From an uncultured Pelagibacteraceae bacterium (GTDB lineage: Bacteria > Pseudomonadota > Alphaproteobacteria > Pelagibacterales > Pelagibacteraceae), in the NCBI GenBank assembly GCA_902513955.1, contig CABXOW010000005.1, forward strand, positions 22,698 to 86,697: a stretch of DNA of 64,000 nt, written 5' to 3'. The translations under genes and the position numbers were made by a program. Of this stretch, positions 17,542 to 26,116 are shown one piece after another. Numbering within the stretch: the stretch's first letter is position 1; the number at the start of each line of letters is the position of its first letter. The notes beneath the pieces were generated by a model. The model saw only the letters and a list, made by a program, of their open reading frames with translations, made no database searches and was not told the DNA's origin.

Positions 17542-19056
17542 TTATTTGATTTGATCTTTAATTTTTAATCTTTGAATTTTTCCAGATGATCCTTTTGGTA
17601 ATTCATCAAAAAAATATATATTTTCTGGTGATTTAAATTTGCCTAAAATTTTTGAACAATGATCAATCAAATCATTTTCTGTAACAGATTCCTTATTTTT
17701 TAATACAACACCAGCTTTTACAGTTTCACCATAATGACTGCACTTATCGCCAAATGCTGCTGCTTCGAGTACATCTGGGTGTTGATATAACACATCATCA
17801 ATTTCTCTTGGTGAGATATTTTCACCACCTTTAATTATTAATTCTTTAATTCTACCTTTTACAAAAACAAAATCTTCAGAGTCCATTAAACCTAAATCTC
17901 CTGTTAAGAGCCAATCTTCATAAAAATTTTTTTTTGTTTCGACAGAGTTTTTATAATATTCTTTCATTACATTTTTTCCTCTTACACAAATTTGACCAAT
18001 AGTATTTCTTTCAACTTCATTAAATTTTTCATCTAAAATTTTAACTTCATTTCCATAAGGTATTCCTGGTGAACCATACTTAATTGGATTAGGAGAAGGT
18101 GGATTAGATAATATTGGAGCACATGTTTCTGTTAAACCCATTGTCTCAATCATTTTTATCTTAAATTTTTCTTCAAAATTTTTATGAGTTTCTGGTGCTA
18201 ATGCTGCCGAAGCACTTCTGCCAAATCTAACAGATGAAGTGTCTAACGATTTAAATTCAACTTCAGAATATTTATTCAATAATGAAGAAACTATAGTTGG
18301 CACAATACTAAACCAAGTACATTTAAATTCTTCAATATGTTTCCAAAAGTTGGTTGCTGAAAACTTTTCTGACAAAACTAACGAACTATGACTAACTAAT
18401 GGCCCCATTACAGTGACTATTAAGCCATTAATATGGTAAAGTGGTAAAACACATAAAGCCTTATCTGATGTCGTTAACTCATGCGAAATCAAAACATTTT
18501 TACCTCCATTTAAAATATTATCATGAGTAAGTATTACACCTTTGGGTTTACCGGTTGTACCTGATGTATACATCAACAATGCTTTGTTTGATTTTTTAAG
18601 ATCTTGTAATTCTTCTTTTTGATCTTTTAATTCTTCAATAAAATTATCTTTATCTATTTCAATAAGCTCAACATCATTATTTGATTTTTTTATTATTCTT
18701 TTTGCTAAATCTAAATTCGATTTTGTTGAAAATAATATCTTAGACTCAGAATGTTCAATTATATAAGCTAATTGATCTTCGCCAGCTACTAAATTGAGAG
18801 GAACTTGTATCATTCCAGAGTACATAATTCCTAACATAAGTTGAATACCGCTTAGAGAATTTTCTGTAAGAGTGCAGATTAAAGAATTTTTTTTTTGTTT
18901 TTTTTCAACAGATAAATAATAATTTATTTTTTCTAAATTTTTTTTTAGACTTTTATTTGATATTTTTTTTTTAGTATTTGGACAAGTAATAAAATTTAAA
19001 TTTGGTTTTTTATCTGAATTAAAATCTATAAAATCTCTTACCGTTTCTAATTCCAT
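17542..19056 (-). CDS. AMP-forming acyl-CoA ligase, SauT-like (sulfoacetate--CoA ligase candidate)
   Basis: A 504-residue ANL-superfamily ligase that activates a carboxylic acid with ATP and CoA. The phosphate-binding loop YTSGTTGKPKG is at 163-173, MGLTETCAPIL supplies the A5 motif, DWLLTGDLG is the hinge region, and the catalytic lysine sits in SSGKIQRLK near the C-terminus. It follows a SauS-like acylating aldehyde dehydrogenase by four bases, downstream of a TctABC importer and a TauE/SafE exporter. The SauS-SauT pairing for sulfoacetate is known from Cupriavidus. Substrate is inferred from this context; oxalate, malonate or another small acid remain possible. Confidence 0.65.
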   Translation of the reverse strand: MELETVRDFIDFNSDKKPNLNFITCPNTKKKISNKSLKKNLEKINYYLSVEKKQKKNSLICTLTENSLSGIQLMLGIMYSGMIQVPLNLVAGEDQLAYIIEHSESKILFSTKSNLDLAKRIIKKSNNDVELIEIDKDNFIEELKDQKEELQDLKKSNKALLMYTSGTTGKPKGVILTHDNILNGGKNVLISHELTTSDKALCVLPLYHINGLIVTVMGPLVSHSSLVLSEKFSATNFWKHIEEFKCTWFSIVPTIVSSLLNKYSEVEFKSLDTSSVRFGRSASAALAPETHKNFEEKFKIKMIETMGLTETCAPILSNPPSPNPIKYGSPGIPYGNEVKILDEKFNEVERNTIGQICVRGKNVMKEYYKNSVETKKNFYEDWLLTGDLGLMDSEDFVFVKGRIKELIIKGGENISPREIDDVLYQHPDVLEAAAFGDKCSHYGETVKAGVVLKNKESVTENDLIDHCSKILGKFKSPENIYFFDELPKGSSGKIQRLKIKDQIK

Positions 19057-19060
19057 TTAG

Positions 19061-20482
19061 CTATTCTAAATTTTTTAGTTCCTCTGGATCATTTTTTTCA
19101 CAATAATCTGTAAAATATTCTTTTAGTTCTGCTTCTTTACCTGGAATTAAATTAGAAATTTTAGTAATATTTAAAAAATGTTTATAATTTAAATTATTAT
19201 CAATAGTATTTTTTTGCCATGTGCCACATCCCATAGACAAAGAAAAAGGTAGCCCATTAGTAAAACTTCCACCCGTTGCAAAAGTATGTGCTTGATTAAC
19301 AATAACTCTACATACAGGTAAGTCTAATCCTAATTCGATTATTCTTTCATCCTCCTTGGTATGCATACCAATAGAATGTCCTATTCCTTGATAATTTAGA
19401 ATTTTTTTAGCTAATTCCTTAGCCTCTTTAAAATTTTTAACTTTATATACTGACAAAACTGGAGATAATTTTTCTCCTGAAAATAGATAATTCGGTCCAA
19501 CACCATGCTCTTCTACCATTAATATTTGAACATCTTTACTAACTTCTAAATTCAACTCATTTGAAATAAATTTTGCTGATTTTGCAATTATTTTTCTATT
19601 AAGTTTTCCATTTAACCATAAATTTTTCTGCAAAATTTCTTTTTGATTTCCGTTGAGAAGAACTGCATTTTCTTTAGATAGTAAATCAATTGTTTTTTCA
19701 TAAATTTCCTCAATTAAAATCAAATTATTTTCTGATGAACAACTTGTGGCATTATCAAATATTTTTGACATTTTGATTTTTTTACAAGCGTCTTCTAAAT
19801 CAGCTGTTTCATCAATAATTGATGTTACATTGCCTTGCCCCACTCCAATTGCTTTGGTACCAGATTTTGCCGCTTCTTTAACGTTATTTAAAGAGCCAGT
19901 TACAATAACTAAATCAACATTTTTCATAAGTTCATTTGTTAACTCTTTTGTGACATCGCAATCAAAGGTTTGTATTAAATCTTTAGGTGCACCAATCTTT
20001 TTTAACTCGATATTAATTAAAACTAATAAATCTATAAAAACTTTAGATCCTGCTGGAGATGGAGATACAATAATAGAATTTCTCGTTTTCAAAGCATTAA
20101 TAATATTGTTTATTGGAGTTGCCGCTGGATTTGTTGATGGTGTAACGGCCGCAACAACACCAACAGGTTTTGCTATTTCAATAATTTTTTTTTCTTTATC
20201 TTCTTTAATTATTCCTACAGTTTTGACATTTTTTAAATCCCTTAAAAGACCAAGTGTTTTTCTTCTATTCTTTAAAATTTTATCTTCAGGATTACCAAGA
20301 CCAGTTTGACTTACTGCTAGATTTGAAATTTTATTATTGTTCGATGGTTTACATAGAGCCCAGGCAACAGCTGTAACAACTTCGTCAACTTGATTTTGAT
20401 TAAAACTCGCAAAAATAGATTGGGCTTTTTTGGCTTTAAGAACTAATGATTGAACTATTTCTGTAGATGATTTGTTATTCAT
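19061..20482 (-). CDS. sauS: CoA-acylating aldehyde dehydrogenase, SauS-like (sulfoacetaldehyde dehydrogenase candidate)
   Basis: A 473-residue aldehyde dehydrogenase superfamily protein of the acylating (EutE/AdhE/SauS) branch. The catalytic cysteine is Cys248 in DNATSCSSEN. GVGQGNVTSIIDE and the NQAHTFATGGSFTNG / LPFSLSMGCGTW region near residue 400 are as I recall them from proteins annotated as sulfoacetaldehyde dehydrogenase (acylating). The reaction interconverts sulfoacetyl-CoA and sulfoacetaldehyde with NAD(P)H. It sits immediately upstream of the acyl-CoA ligase and after the TctC-like gene and its 3' hairpin. Alternatives such as succinate semialdehyde or acetaldehyde dehydrogenase are less supported by context. 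Confidence 0.7.
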   Translation of the reverse strand: MNNKSSTEIVQSLVLKAKKAQSIFASFNQNQVDEVVTAVAWALCKPSNNNKISNLAVSQTGLGNPEDKILKNRRKTLGLLRDLKNVKTVGIIKEDKEKKIIEIAKPVGVVAAVTPSTNPAATPINNIINALKTRNSIIVSPSPAGSKVFIDLLVLINIELKKIGAPKDLIQTFDCDVTKELTNELMKNVDLVIVTGSLNNVKEAAKSGTKAIGVGQGNVTSIIDETADLEDACKKIKMSKIFDNATSCSSENNLILIEEIYEKTIDLLSKENAVLLNGNQKEILQKNLWLNGKLNRKIIAKSAKFISNELNLEVSKDVQILMVEEHGVGPNYLFSGEKLSPVLSVYKVKNFKEAKELAKKILNYQGIGHSIGMHTKEDERIIELGLDLPVCRVIVNQAHTFATGGSFTNGLPFSLSMGCGTWQKNTIDNNLNYKHFLNITKISNLIPGKEAELKEYFTDYCEKNDPEELKNLE

Positions 20483-20507
20483 AATTATTTACTAAATTTA
20501 GAAGTTC

Positions 20508-20527
20508 CGCCTTAAAATATTAAGGCG
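20508..20527 (-). other. 3' hairpin after binding-protein gene
   Basis: On the minus strand CGCCTTAA-TATT-TTAAGGCG forms an eight-base-pair stem with a four-base loop, 30 bases downstream of the TctC-like stop and 25 bases ahead of the SauS-like start. It has no T-tract, so it looks like an RNA-stabilising or processing hairpin rather than a terminator. A 12-base perfect palindrome (TAGTAATTACTA) lies next to the stop codon. Confidence 0.6.
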
Positions 20528-20556
20528 AAACTTTATTAATATAGTAGTAATTACTA

Positions 20557-21537
20557 TTAAGGTTTTAGTCCAGCAAGAAGTTTTGTTAAGCTTACTTTTC
20601 TAGCTTTCCACATTTCTTGTACTTCAGCTCTGTTCATAATTCTAACAGGTGAACCACCTTTTTTCATTTGTTTCAAAGTTTTCTTATCATTAAACATTAA
20701 AGGAACTTTAGCCGCTAAATATTCAATAATTTCTGGTGAAGTTCCTTTAGGAGCCATAATGCCTCTAAAGTTTACACTTGAATTATCAACATCAAGACCT
20801 TCTTCTTTTAATGTTGGTACATTTGGTAAAAATGTTTTTTCTCTTTGAAGATCAGCAATTGCTAAAATTTTAATATCATTCTGACTTCTGAAAGCATCTG
20901 AAAGATTATTAAAACCAGCCATTACTTGACCACCTTTAACAGCAGCTAATGCAGGAACACCACCTGTATGAGGAACATAAGTTAATTTAGCTCCGCTAGC
21001 TTTTTGAAATTGTAAAAAAGCTATATGATGACCAACAAATTTTCCAGCACCTGAAAAAGTAACTTTACCTGGATTCGCTTTTGCAAATTTAACCATATCA
21101 CCAACTGAATTGAATTGACTGTCTTTACTGACAATCAATACCGCAGGATCTGCTCCCCAGTTCGCTATAGGCTCCAAGTTATCTATGTTGTATTTTGTAT
21201 CATCAAATACTATTGATTGAGATACAAAGTGTGGAATATTGTAAGCAGCTAAATCATATCCATCTTTTCTAGCTTTAGATGCAAACCAATTCCATCCAAC
21301 TTTACCGCCTGCACCAGGTTTATTTACAATAACAATTGGCTGTCCTAAATAATCTTTCTTAGGATGAGCAGCCATCATAGTTACTAGTCTTGCTTGAAAA
21401 TCAGTAGCTCCACCTGGGTTATAAGCTACCATTACGCTTATCGGTCTATCAGGATAATCACCGGCTTTTGAAATTGATCCAAATGAAAGAAGCGATAAGA
21501 CTATTGTGATATATAAAAAAAATTTTTTTATATTCAT
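20557..21537 (-). CDS. tctC: Tripartite tricarboxylate transporter binding protein (Bug/TctC family)
   Basis: A 326-residue periplasmic solute-binding protein of the Bug family. A signal peptide covers about residues 1-25 (hydrophobic core, then SISKAG). The mature part begins YPDRPISVMVAYNPGGATDF, the typical first ligand-binding loop, and NKPGAGGKVGWNWFA and FSGAGKFVGHH follow. It works with the TctB and TctA genes upstream in the same direction. A strong purine-rich ribosome site precedes the ATG, and the 178-base gap before it probably contains its own promoter. Context suggests a small organic sulfonate such as sulfoacetate; the ligand is unproven. Confidence 0.85.
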   Translation of the reverse strand: MNIKKFFLYITIVLSLLSFGSISKAGDYPDRPISVMVAYNPGGATDFQARLVTMMAAHPKKDYLGQPIVIVNKPGAGGKVGWNWFASKARKDGYDLAAYNIPHFVSQSIVFDDTKYNIDNLEPIANWGADPAVLIVSKDSQFNSVGDMVKFAKANPGKVTFSGAGKFVGHHIAFLQFQKASGAKLTYVPHTGGVPALAAVKGGQVMAGFNNLSDAFRSQNDIKILAIADLQREKTFLPNVPTLKEEGLDVDNSSVNFRGIMAPKGTSPEIIEYLAAKVPLMFNDKKTLKQMKKGGSPVRIMNRAEVQEMWKARKVSLTKLLAGLKP

Positions 21538-21715
21538 ATTTACCCCCTTTTGTTTAATATAAATTAGATCACAATAATCTATATTCAGCCATTATATTTT
21601 TTAGTTATATTTTTTAATAATATTTTTTAATAATATTTAAAATACATTGAATTTCTTATTTTTAAACTAGCTTATTAAGAATACGACCTATAATTGTATT
21701 TTTAATTAGATATTC
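21538..21715. other. 178-base AT-rich gap between tctB and tctC
   Basis: No open reading frame is visible. The gap carries a short tandem A/T repeat (ATATTTTTTAAT twice, around 21609-21640) and the ribosome site of tctC at its left end. It is long for this genome and most likely holds a promoter for the binding-protein gene, but no hexamer pair is convincing. Confidence 0.4.
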
Positions 21716-22162
21716 CTAAAAAAGAAAAAATCTAGGAACTTGAACTTTAAGCATTATTGAAAAAAGGAAATAGATAAATAACATAAATATAATTGTTATA
21801 ATCGTGTTTTGAATAATATTTTTTATGTTTTTATCTTCTGAATAATAATAGCTATTTATAAAAAACAACAATATAGCCAAAAAATAAAATCCAATTATCT
21901 CACCAAAAAAAATAAATAAAATTAAAGAGATTAAATAAACAGATAGCTTTTTAACATCAACTTCTGCAACTGATAATGTTTTGTTCAAAAAATAAAAAAT
22001 TAATGAAAAAGAAGATAAAATTATCATTACAGAAGTTATTAATTTTGGAAACAAATATGCTTCAGATGTATTTTCTGAACCGCCAGTAAACGAAGCATAC
22101 GCTAATAAGATAGAGATAAATAATATGCAAATTAAAGATGTTAAATTATTTATTTTGAGCAT
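21716..22162 (-). CDS. tctB: Tripartite tricarboxylate transporter small membrane subunit
   Basis: A 148-residue TctB family protein with about four hydrophobic membrane segments (residues roughly 6-22, 32-52, 72-98 and 115-143). It forms the transport channel complex with TctA. It overlaps the end of tctA by 17 bases, which indicates translational coupling. Family identity relies on size, topology and position between TctA and TctC, since TctB sequences diverge strongly. Confidence 0.75.
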   Translation of the reverse strand: MLKINNLTSLICILFISILLAYASFTGGSENTSEAYLFPKLITSVMIILSSFSLIFYFLNKTLSVAEVDVKKLSVYLISLILFIFFGEIIGFYFLAILLFFINSYYYSEDKNIKNIIQNTIITIIFMLFIYFLFSIMLKVQVPRFFLF

Positions 22163-23636
22163 TTTTTCTCTTCATTTCCGAAACAATTCCATAAAATATA
22201 GAAATTATACATAAAGTTATTATTGTTAAATTTAAATACCCTGTAGTTAAATATTTAAAAATACCCTCTTGAGTGTCAGCAATTATTTTTGCCTGACTAA
22301 AATTAGTTTCTGCTATGGGACCTAAAATTAAACCTAAAACAATTGGAGCAGCCGTGAATCCAAATTTAGACAAAAAGAACATAGAAACACCCAAAAACAA
22401 CATTACAATAACATCAGCAAAGTTATGTTGAACACTATAAGTTCCAAAGATAGCAAGTATTGTTATAGCAGCAGCCATATAGTTTGCTGGTGTTTTAATT
22501 ACATATTTTGCTAAGCCACTAATATATAGCCCAAAAGCTAACATCATAAATTGTGCAACAAGTAAGGAATTAATAAAAGTCCATGTTGTTTCAGCATAAA
22601 TTGTAAACAGATTAGGACCTGGAAACATTCCATGTATTAATAATCCACCTAGTAATACAGCAGCTGTTGGACTGCCCGGAACTCCAAGTGTTAATAAGGG
22701 AACTAATGAAGGACCAACCATTGCATTGTTTGCAGACTCAGCAGCAATAATTCCATCAGGTTCTCCTTTACCAAAATTTTCTTTATTTTTACTTAATTTT
22801 TTAATTTGATCGTAAGATACAAGTCCTGCTATCTGTCCTCCTGCACCAGGGATTAAACCAATTATAACTCCAGATACACTTCCAACTACTAATGCTTTAA
22901 TTCTTGAAAGATTGTAAATAATAGATTGAACAATACTTTTTTTTTCCATTTGAAATTGATCAGAATCTAATTGTTTTTTTTCAATCATTGATAAAACTTG
23001 AGGAATAGCAAACAAACCAACCAAAGCGGCAATAATATTTATGCCACCTGAAAAAATTGGATTAAAAACAAATCTTTCAACACCTAACACCGAGTCGTAT
23101 CCTATAGTTGCCAACCATAAACCAATGGCTCCAGAAAAAAGTCCTTTAATTATTGAATTAGAATCTAATGTTGCAATTACTGTAACACCAAATATTGCTA
23201 TCCAAAACATATGGGAAGGACCAAACTTAAGAGCAAAGTTAGCAAGTATAGGAGTAAAAAAAATTAAGATTATAATTCCTATAACACCTCCAATAAAAGA
23301 ACTAATAAAACAATAGTGAAGTGCTTCTTTTGATTTTCCACTTTTAGCCATTGGATATCCATCCATAACAGTTGCTATGTTTGCGGGTGCTCCTGGAATT
23401 TTTAATAATATTGCGCTAATTGCTCCACCTGCAACTGTTGCTGTATAAACTGCTCCAAGCATAATTAAACCTTGGTCTGGACTCATTTTAAATGTGAAAG
23501 GAATCAACAATGCAACCGCCATTGTTGGACTAAGTCCAGGTGCAGCTCCCATTAAAAGTCCACCTATCGTTCCTAACACTAAAATTAATAAATTTTCAAA
23601 TACAAAAACGTTAGAAAAATATCCTATAAATTCCAT
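22146..23636 (-). CDS. tctA: Tripartite tricarboxylate transporter large permease
   Basis: A 496-residue TctA permease with 10-12 membrane spans. Signature stretches are GLLMGAAPGLSPTMAVALLIPFTF near residue 25, GGAISAILLKIPGAPANIATVMDGYPMA near 70, IGLIPGAGGQIAG in the middle and LLTLGVPGSPTAAVLLGGLLIHG. It drives uptake of the ligand caught by TctC, powered by an ion gradient. It shares its transcript with tctB, and a TauE/SafE exporter gene lies 59 bases upstream. Confidence 0.93.
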   Translation of the reverse strand: MEFIGYFSNVFVFENLLILVLGTIGGLLMGAAPGLSPTMAVALLIPFTFKMSPDQGLIMLGAVYTATVAGGAISAILLKIPGAPANIATVMDGYPMAKSGKSKEALHYCFISSFIGGVIGIIILIFFTPILANFALKFGPSHMFWIAIFGVTVIATLDSNSIIKGLFSGAIGLWLATIGYDSVLGVERFVFNPIFSGGINIIAALVGLFAIPQVLSMIEKKQLDSDQFQMEKKSIVQSIIYNLSRIKALVVGSVSGVIIGLIPGAGGQIAGLVSYDQIKKLSKNKENFGKGEPDGIIAAESANNAMVGPSLVPLLTLGVPGSPTAAVLLGGLLIHGMFPGPNLFTIYAETTWTFINSLLVAQFMMLAFGLYISGLAKYVIKTPANYMAAAITILAIFGTYSVQHNFADVIVMLFLGVSMFFLSKFGFTAAPIVLGLILGPIAETNFSQAKIIADTQEGIFKYLTTGYLNLTIITLCIISIFYGIVSEMKRKNAQNK

Positions 23637-23695
23637 AATATTAAAATTTAAGTCTAACTAAATTTTAATCTAAAAGTCTATAAAAGAATTAAAGG

Positions 23696-24481
23696 TTAAA
23701 TAGTAAAATATTCGTATAAAAATTTACTAGCTACTAAAAATAATAGTAATCCAAAATACTTACTTATCTTTTGTTTATCAATTTTGTGAACTGTACGAGC
23801 ACCAATTCTTGCCATAAAAGTTGTTATAGGTATAAATATTAAAAAAGTAGGTATGTTTAAAAAACCAATACTTAAAGGTAAATTACTTTTTAAATAACTT
23901 CCTGTAATAACAAAACCTATTGCTCCAAATAAAGCAATAAAAAACCCAATTGCAGCTGCAGTTCCAATTGCTTTATTTATTGAATAACCAAAGAACTTAA
24001 ATATTGGTACATTCATTACAGCACCACCAATGCCCATAGGTGCTGAAATAAATCCAGAAATTAATCCAAAAATTATTTTATATTTTTGTTTAATTGAAAT
24101 TGTTATTGAAGTTTCTTGTTCTTTCAAAAATAACAAATAAAGACTTAACAAAAAAATTACTAACGAGAAAAATAAAACCATATTTTTAGTATTTAAATAA
24201 ACTGCAAAAATTGTACCCAATGAAACGCCTATTACGGCAAATATCCCATATGTTTTTACTAAATTTGTATCGACAGCTCCAAGTTTATAATGTGTCATTA
24301 CTGAAACAAAGGAAGTAGGAATAATTATTCCAAACGAAGTACCAACAGCCAGATGCATAATGTAATTTGGATCTATATTTAAACTTTCATAAACATAAAA
24401 TAAGAAAGGGACCATAACCAATCCACCACCAATACCAAATAAACCAGCTATAAAACCAACAGGTACTGCTGTGAGTACCAT
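23696..24481 (-). CDS. TauE/SafE family sulfite/anion exporter
   Basis: A 261-residue membrane protein of the TauE/SafE (TSUP) family with about eight spans. The glycine-rich PVGFIAGLFGIGGGLVMVPFLF at the N-terminus and the internal repeat SGFISAPMGIGGAVMNVP are family marks. Members export sulfite, sulfoacetate or other small anions. Its position directly ahead of the TctABC-SauS-SauT-like genes fits export of a sulfonate breakdown product or of sulfoacetate itself. Direction and substrate are inferred only. Confidence 0.8.
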   Translation of the reverse strand: MVLTAVPVGFIAGLFGIGGGLVMVPFLFYVYESLNIDPNYIMHLAVGTSFGIIIPTSFVSVMTHYKLGAVDTNLVKTYGIFAVIGVSLGTIFAVYLNTKNMVLFFSLVIFLLSLYLLFLKEQETSITISIKQKYKIIFGLISGFISAPMGIGGAVMNVPIFKFFGYSINKAIGTAAAIGFFIALFGAIGFVITGSYLKSNLPLSIGFLNIPTFLIFIPITTFMARIGARTVHKIDKQKISKYFGLLLFLVASKFLYEYFTI

Positions 24482-24521
24482 TAATAAAATAAAATAACTG
24501 TATTCGTTTGCTAAAATTGAA

Positions 24522-25514
24522 TTAAGCAGATTGTCCTACACTTGTATCAATATTATTATATTTAATCTTATCCATAATGTGATCAATTTTTTTAACATCT
24601 GCATCTCTCACACACATATTTTCACTTAAATATCTTTTCCAGTAACTAGCACCAGTTTGTCCATGAAACAAACCTATAGTGTGCCTCATTATTTGATTTA
24701 ATCTCGTGCCCTTCTTAATCTCATCTTTTACATATGGAATTAATTGTTCAATTACATCTTGTCTACTTGGAACATCTTCATTATTAAAAATTTCTTTTTC
24801 AATATCGGTTAACATATAAGGCGTATGATATGCTGCTCTTCCAATCATAACTCCATCAGTTTTTTCAAGATGAGGTTTAATTTGATCAACAGATGTTATT
24901 CCACCGTTAATAATTATTTCTTCATTTGGAAAGTCTTGTTTTAATTTATAAACGTAATCATATTTTAAAGGAGGAATATTCAAATTTTGCTTAGGAGTGA
25001 ATTTTCCTAACATTGCTTTTCTTGCATGAATGATAAATGTTTTAACTCCTGTTTGTTTTAATTTTGAGATAAAATTATTAAGATTTTCATAATCTTCAAC
25101 ATCATCATAACCAATTCTAGTTTTAATAGTCACAGGTAAATTTGTTGAAGCTTGCATTTTACTTAAACAATCTGCAACTAAATTAGGCTCTTTCATTAAA
25201 CAAGCGCCAAATTTACCTTTTTCAACTTTTCTACTTGGACAACCTAAATTTAAATTAATTTCATCATAACCAAAATCTTCGCCTATTTTTGAAGCTTCAG
25301 CTAAAAGTTTTGGAGAAGATCCACCTAATTGAAGAGCAACGGGTTTTTCATTAATATTAAATCCGAGTAATTTTTTTTTATCACCTCTATTAATTGCTTC
25401 ATCAACAATCATTTCTGTATAAAGAAGTGTATTTTTTGAAATCAATCTTAAAAAGTAACGCTCATGACGATCTGTGCAATCCATCATAGGAGCAACTGAT
25501 ACTTTCCTGTTCAT
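24522..25514 (-). CDS. dusA: tRNA-dihydrouridine(20/20a) synthase
   Basis: A 330-residue FMN-dependent tRNA-dihydrouridine synthase. It opens with the DusA-type VSVAPMMDCTDRHERYFLR, whereas DusB and DusC begin differently. QLGGSSPKLLAEAS, NLNLGCPSRKVEKGKFGACLM (catalytic cysteine), TIKTRIGYDD, the FIIHARKA segment and INGGI follow. The C-terminal MRHTIGLFHGQTGA block is the DusA tRNA-binding helix. It lies 22 bases downstream of rpoZ in the same direction. Confidence 0.93.
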   Translation of the reverse strand: MNRKVSVAPMMDCTDRHERYFLRLISKNTLLYTEMIVDEAINRGDKKKLLGFNINEKPVALQLGGSSPKLLAEASKIGEDFGYDEINLNLGCPSRKVEKGKFGACLMKEPNLVADCLSKMQASTNLPVTIKTRIGYDDVEDYENLNNFISKLKQTGVKTFIIHARKAMLGKFTPKQNLNIPPLKYDYVYKLKQDFPNEEIIINGGITSVDQIKPHLEKTDGVMIGRAAYHTPYMLTDIEKEIFNNEDVPSRQDVIEQLIPYVKDEIKKGTRLNQIMRHTIGLFHGQTGASYWKRYLSENMCVRDADVKKIDHIMDKIKYNNIDTSVGQSA

Positions 25515-25536
25515 GATTTAACTTTATATGATTTTA

Positions 25537-26073
25537 CTATGAGTTTGAAGCGTCTGAATCTTCTGAATTTACTTCTGCTTCTTGATTTTCTTGTTCTGAA
25601 ACTTCATCTAATGATACTTCGCCTTGTTCATTCATTGTTTCTTCGTCAGCTGATATATCAACATCTGGTTTAGCAGTTTCTGATAATTCAGCTAGATCTT
25701 CTTGAGAAACTTGAATTTTTTCAGGAGTTTTTCTTGCTCTTTTTGATGGCAAAATTGGTGTTCCACTTTTTGAGATTTCACCTTTGTACATGTTTTCAAA
25801 ATCATCACCTATTTCTTCATCATCCTCAGCGCCATCATCAACTTGCTCAACATGTTTTCTAAGTTTGTAAACAGCACTTTCAGTTAAATCTGAAACTTTA
25901 ATTTTTTCTTCTGCAATTTCTCTTAGAGAAATAACAGTATTTTTATCGTTATCTCTCTCAATTGTTGGTTCTATACCTGAATTTAATTGAGTAGCTCTTT
26001 CTTTAGCAACAAGCACTAATTCGTACGGACTTTCTACTTTATCTATGCAGTCTTCTACAGTTACTCTAGCCAT
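25537..26073 (-). CDS. rpoZ: RNA polymerase omega subunit with long acidic C-terminal tail
   Basis: A 178-residue RpoZ. Residues 1 to about 65 are the omega core (MARVTVEDCIDKVESPYELVLVAKERA, then the VISLREIAEEKI helix). The remaining residues are unusual: two stretches very rich in Asp, Glu and Ser (around 79-92 and 130-178) linked by a basic SKRARKTPEK patch. Most omega subunits have 70-130 residues. A TTGCTT/TATAAA pair at 26109-26083 (15-base spacer) would place the transcript start only a few bases before the ATG. dusA follows. Confidence 0.9.
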   Translation of the reverse strand: MARVTVEDCIDKVESPYELVLVAKERATQLNSGIEPTIERDNDKNTVISLREIAEEKIKVSDLTESAVYKLRKHVEQVDDGAEDDEEIGDDFENMYKGEISKSGTPILPSKRARKTPEKIQVSQEDLAELSETAKPDVDISADEETMNEQGEVSLDEVSEQENQEAEVNSEDSDASNS

Positions 26074-26116
26074 GGCGGGTTATTTATACCTGAGAATTCA
26101 AAAAAGCAAGTGTTTT

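Noticed and set aside
19746..20309. 187-residue plus-strand open frame opposite the SauS-like gene
   Set aside because: It is a long antisense frame in a gene whose opposite strand has clear catalytic motifs; its composition is that of a shadow and no start signal is seen.
21600..21645. Tandem A/T repeat before tctB that could look like a CRISPR-like or iteron repeat
   Set aside because: Only two imperfect copies of pure A/T sequence; expected by chance in DNA of this composition.
17139..24481. Sulfoacetate cassette as a recent horizontal acquisition
   Set aside because: Base composition and codon use look like the rest of the window, and there are no mobile elements, tRNA junctions or direct repeats at its ends.
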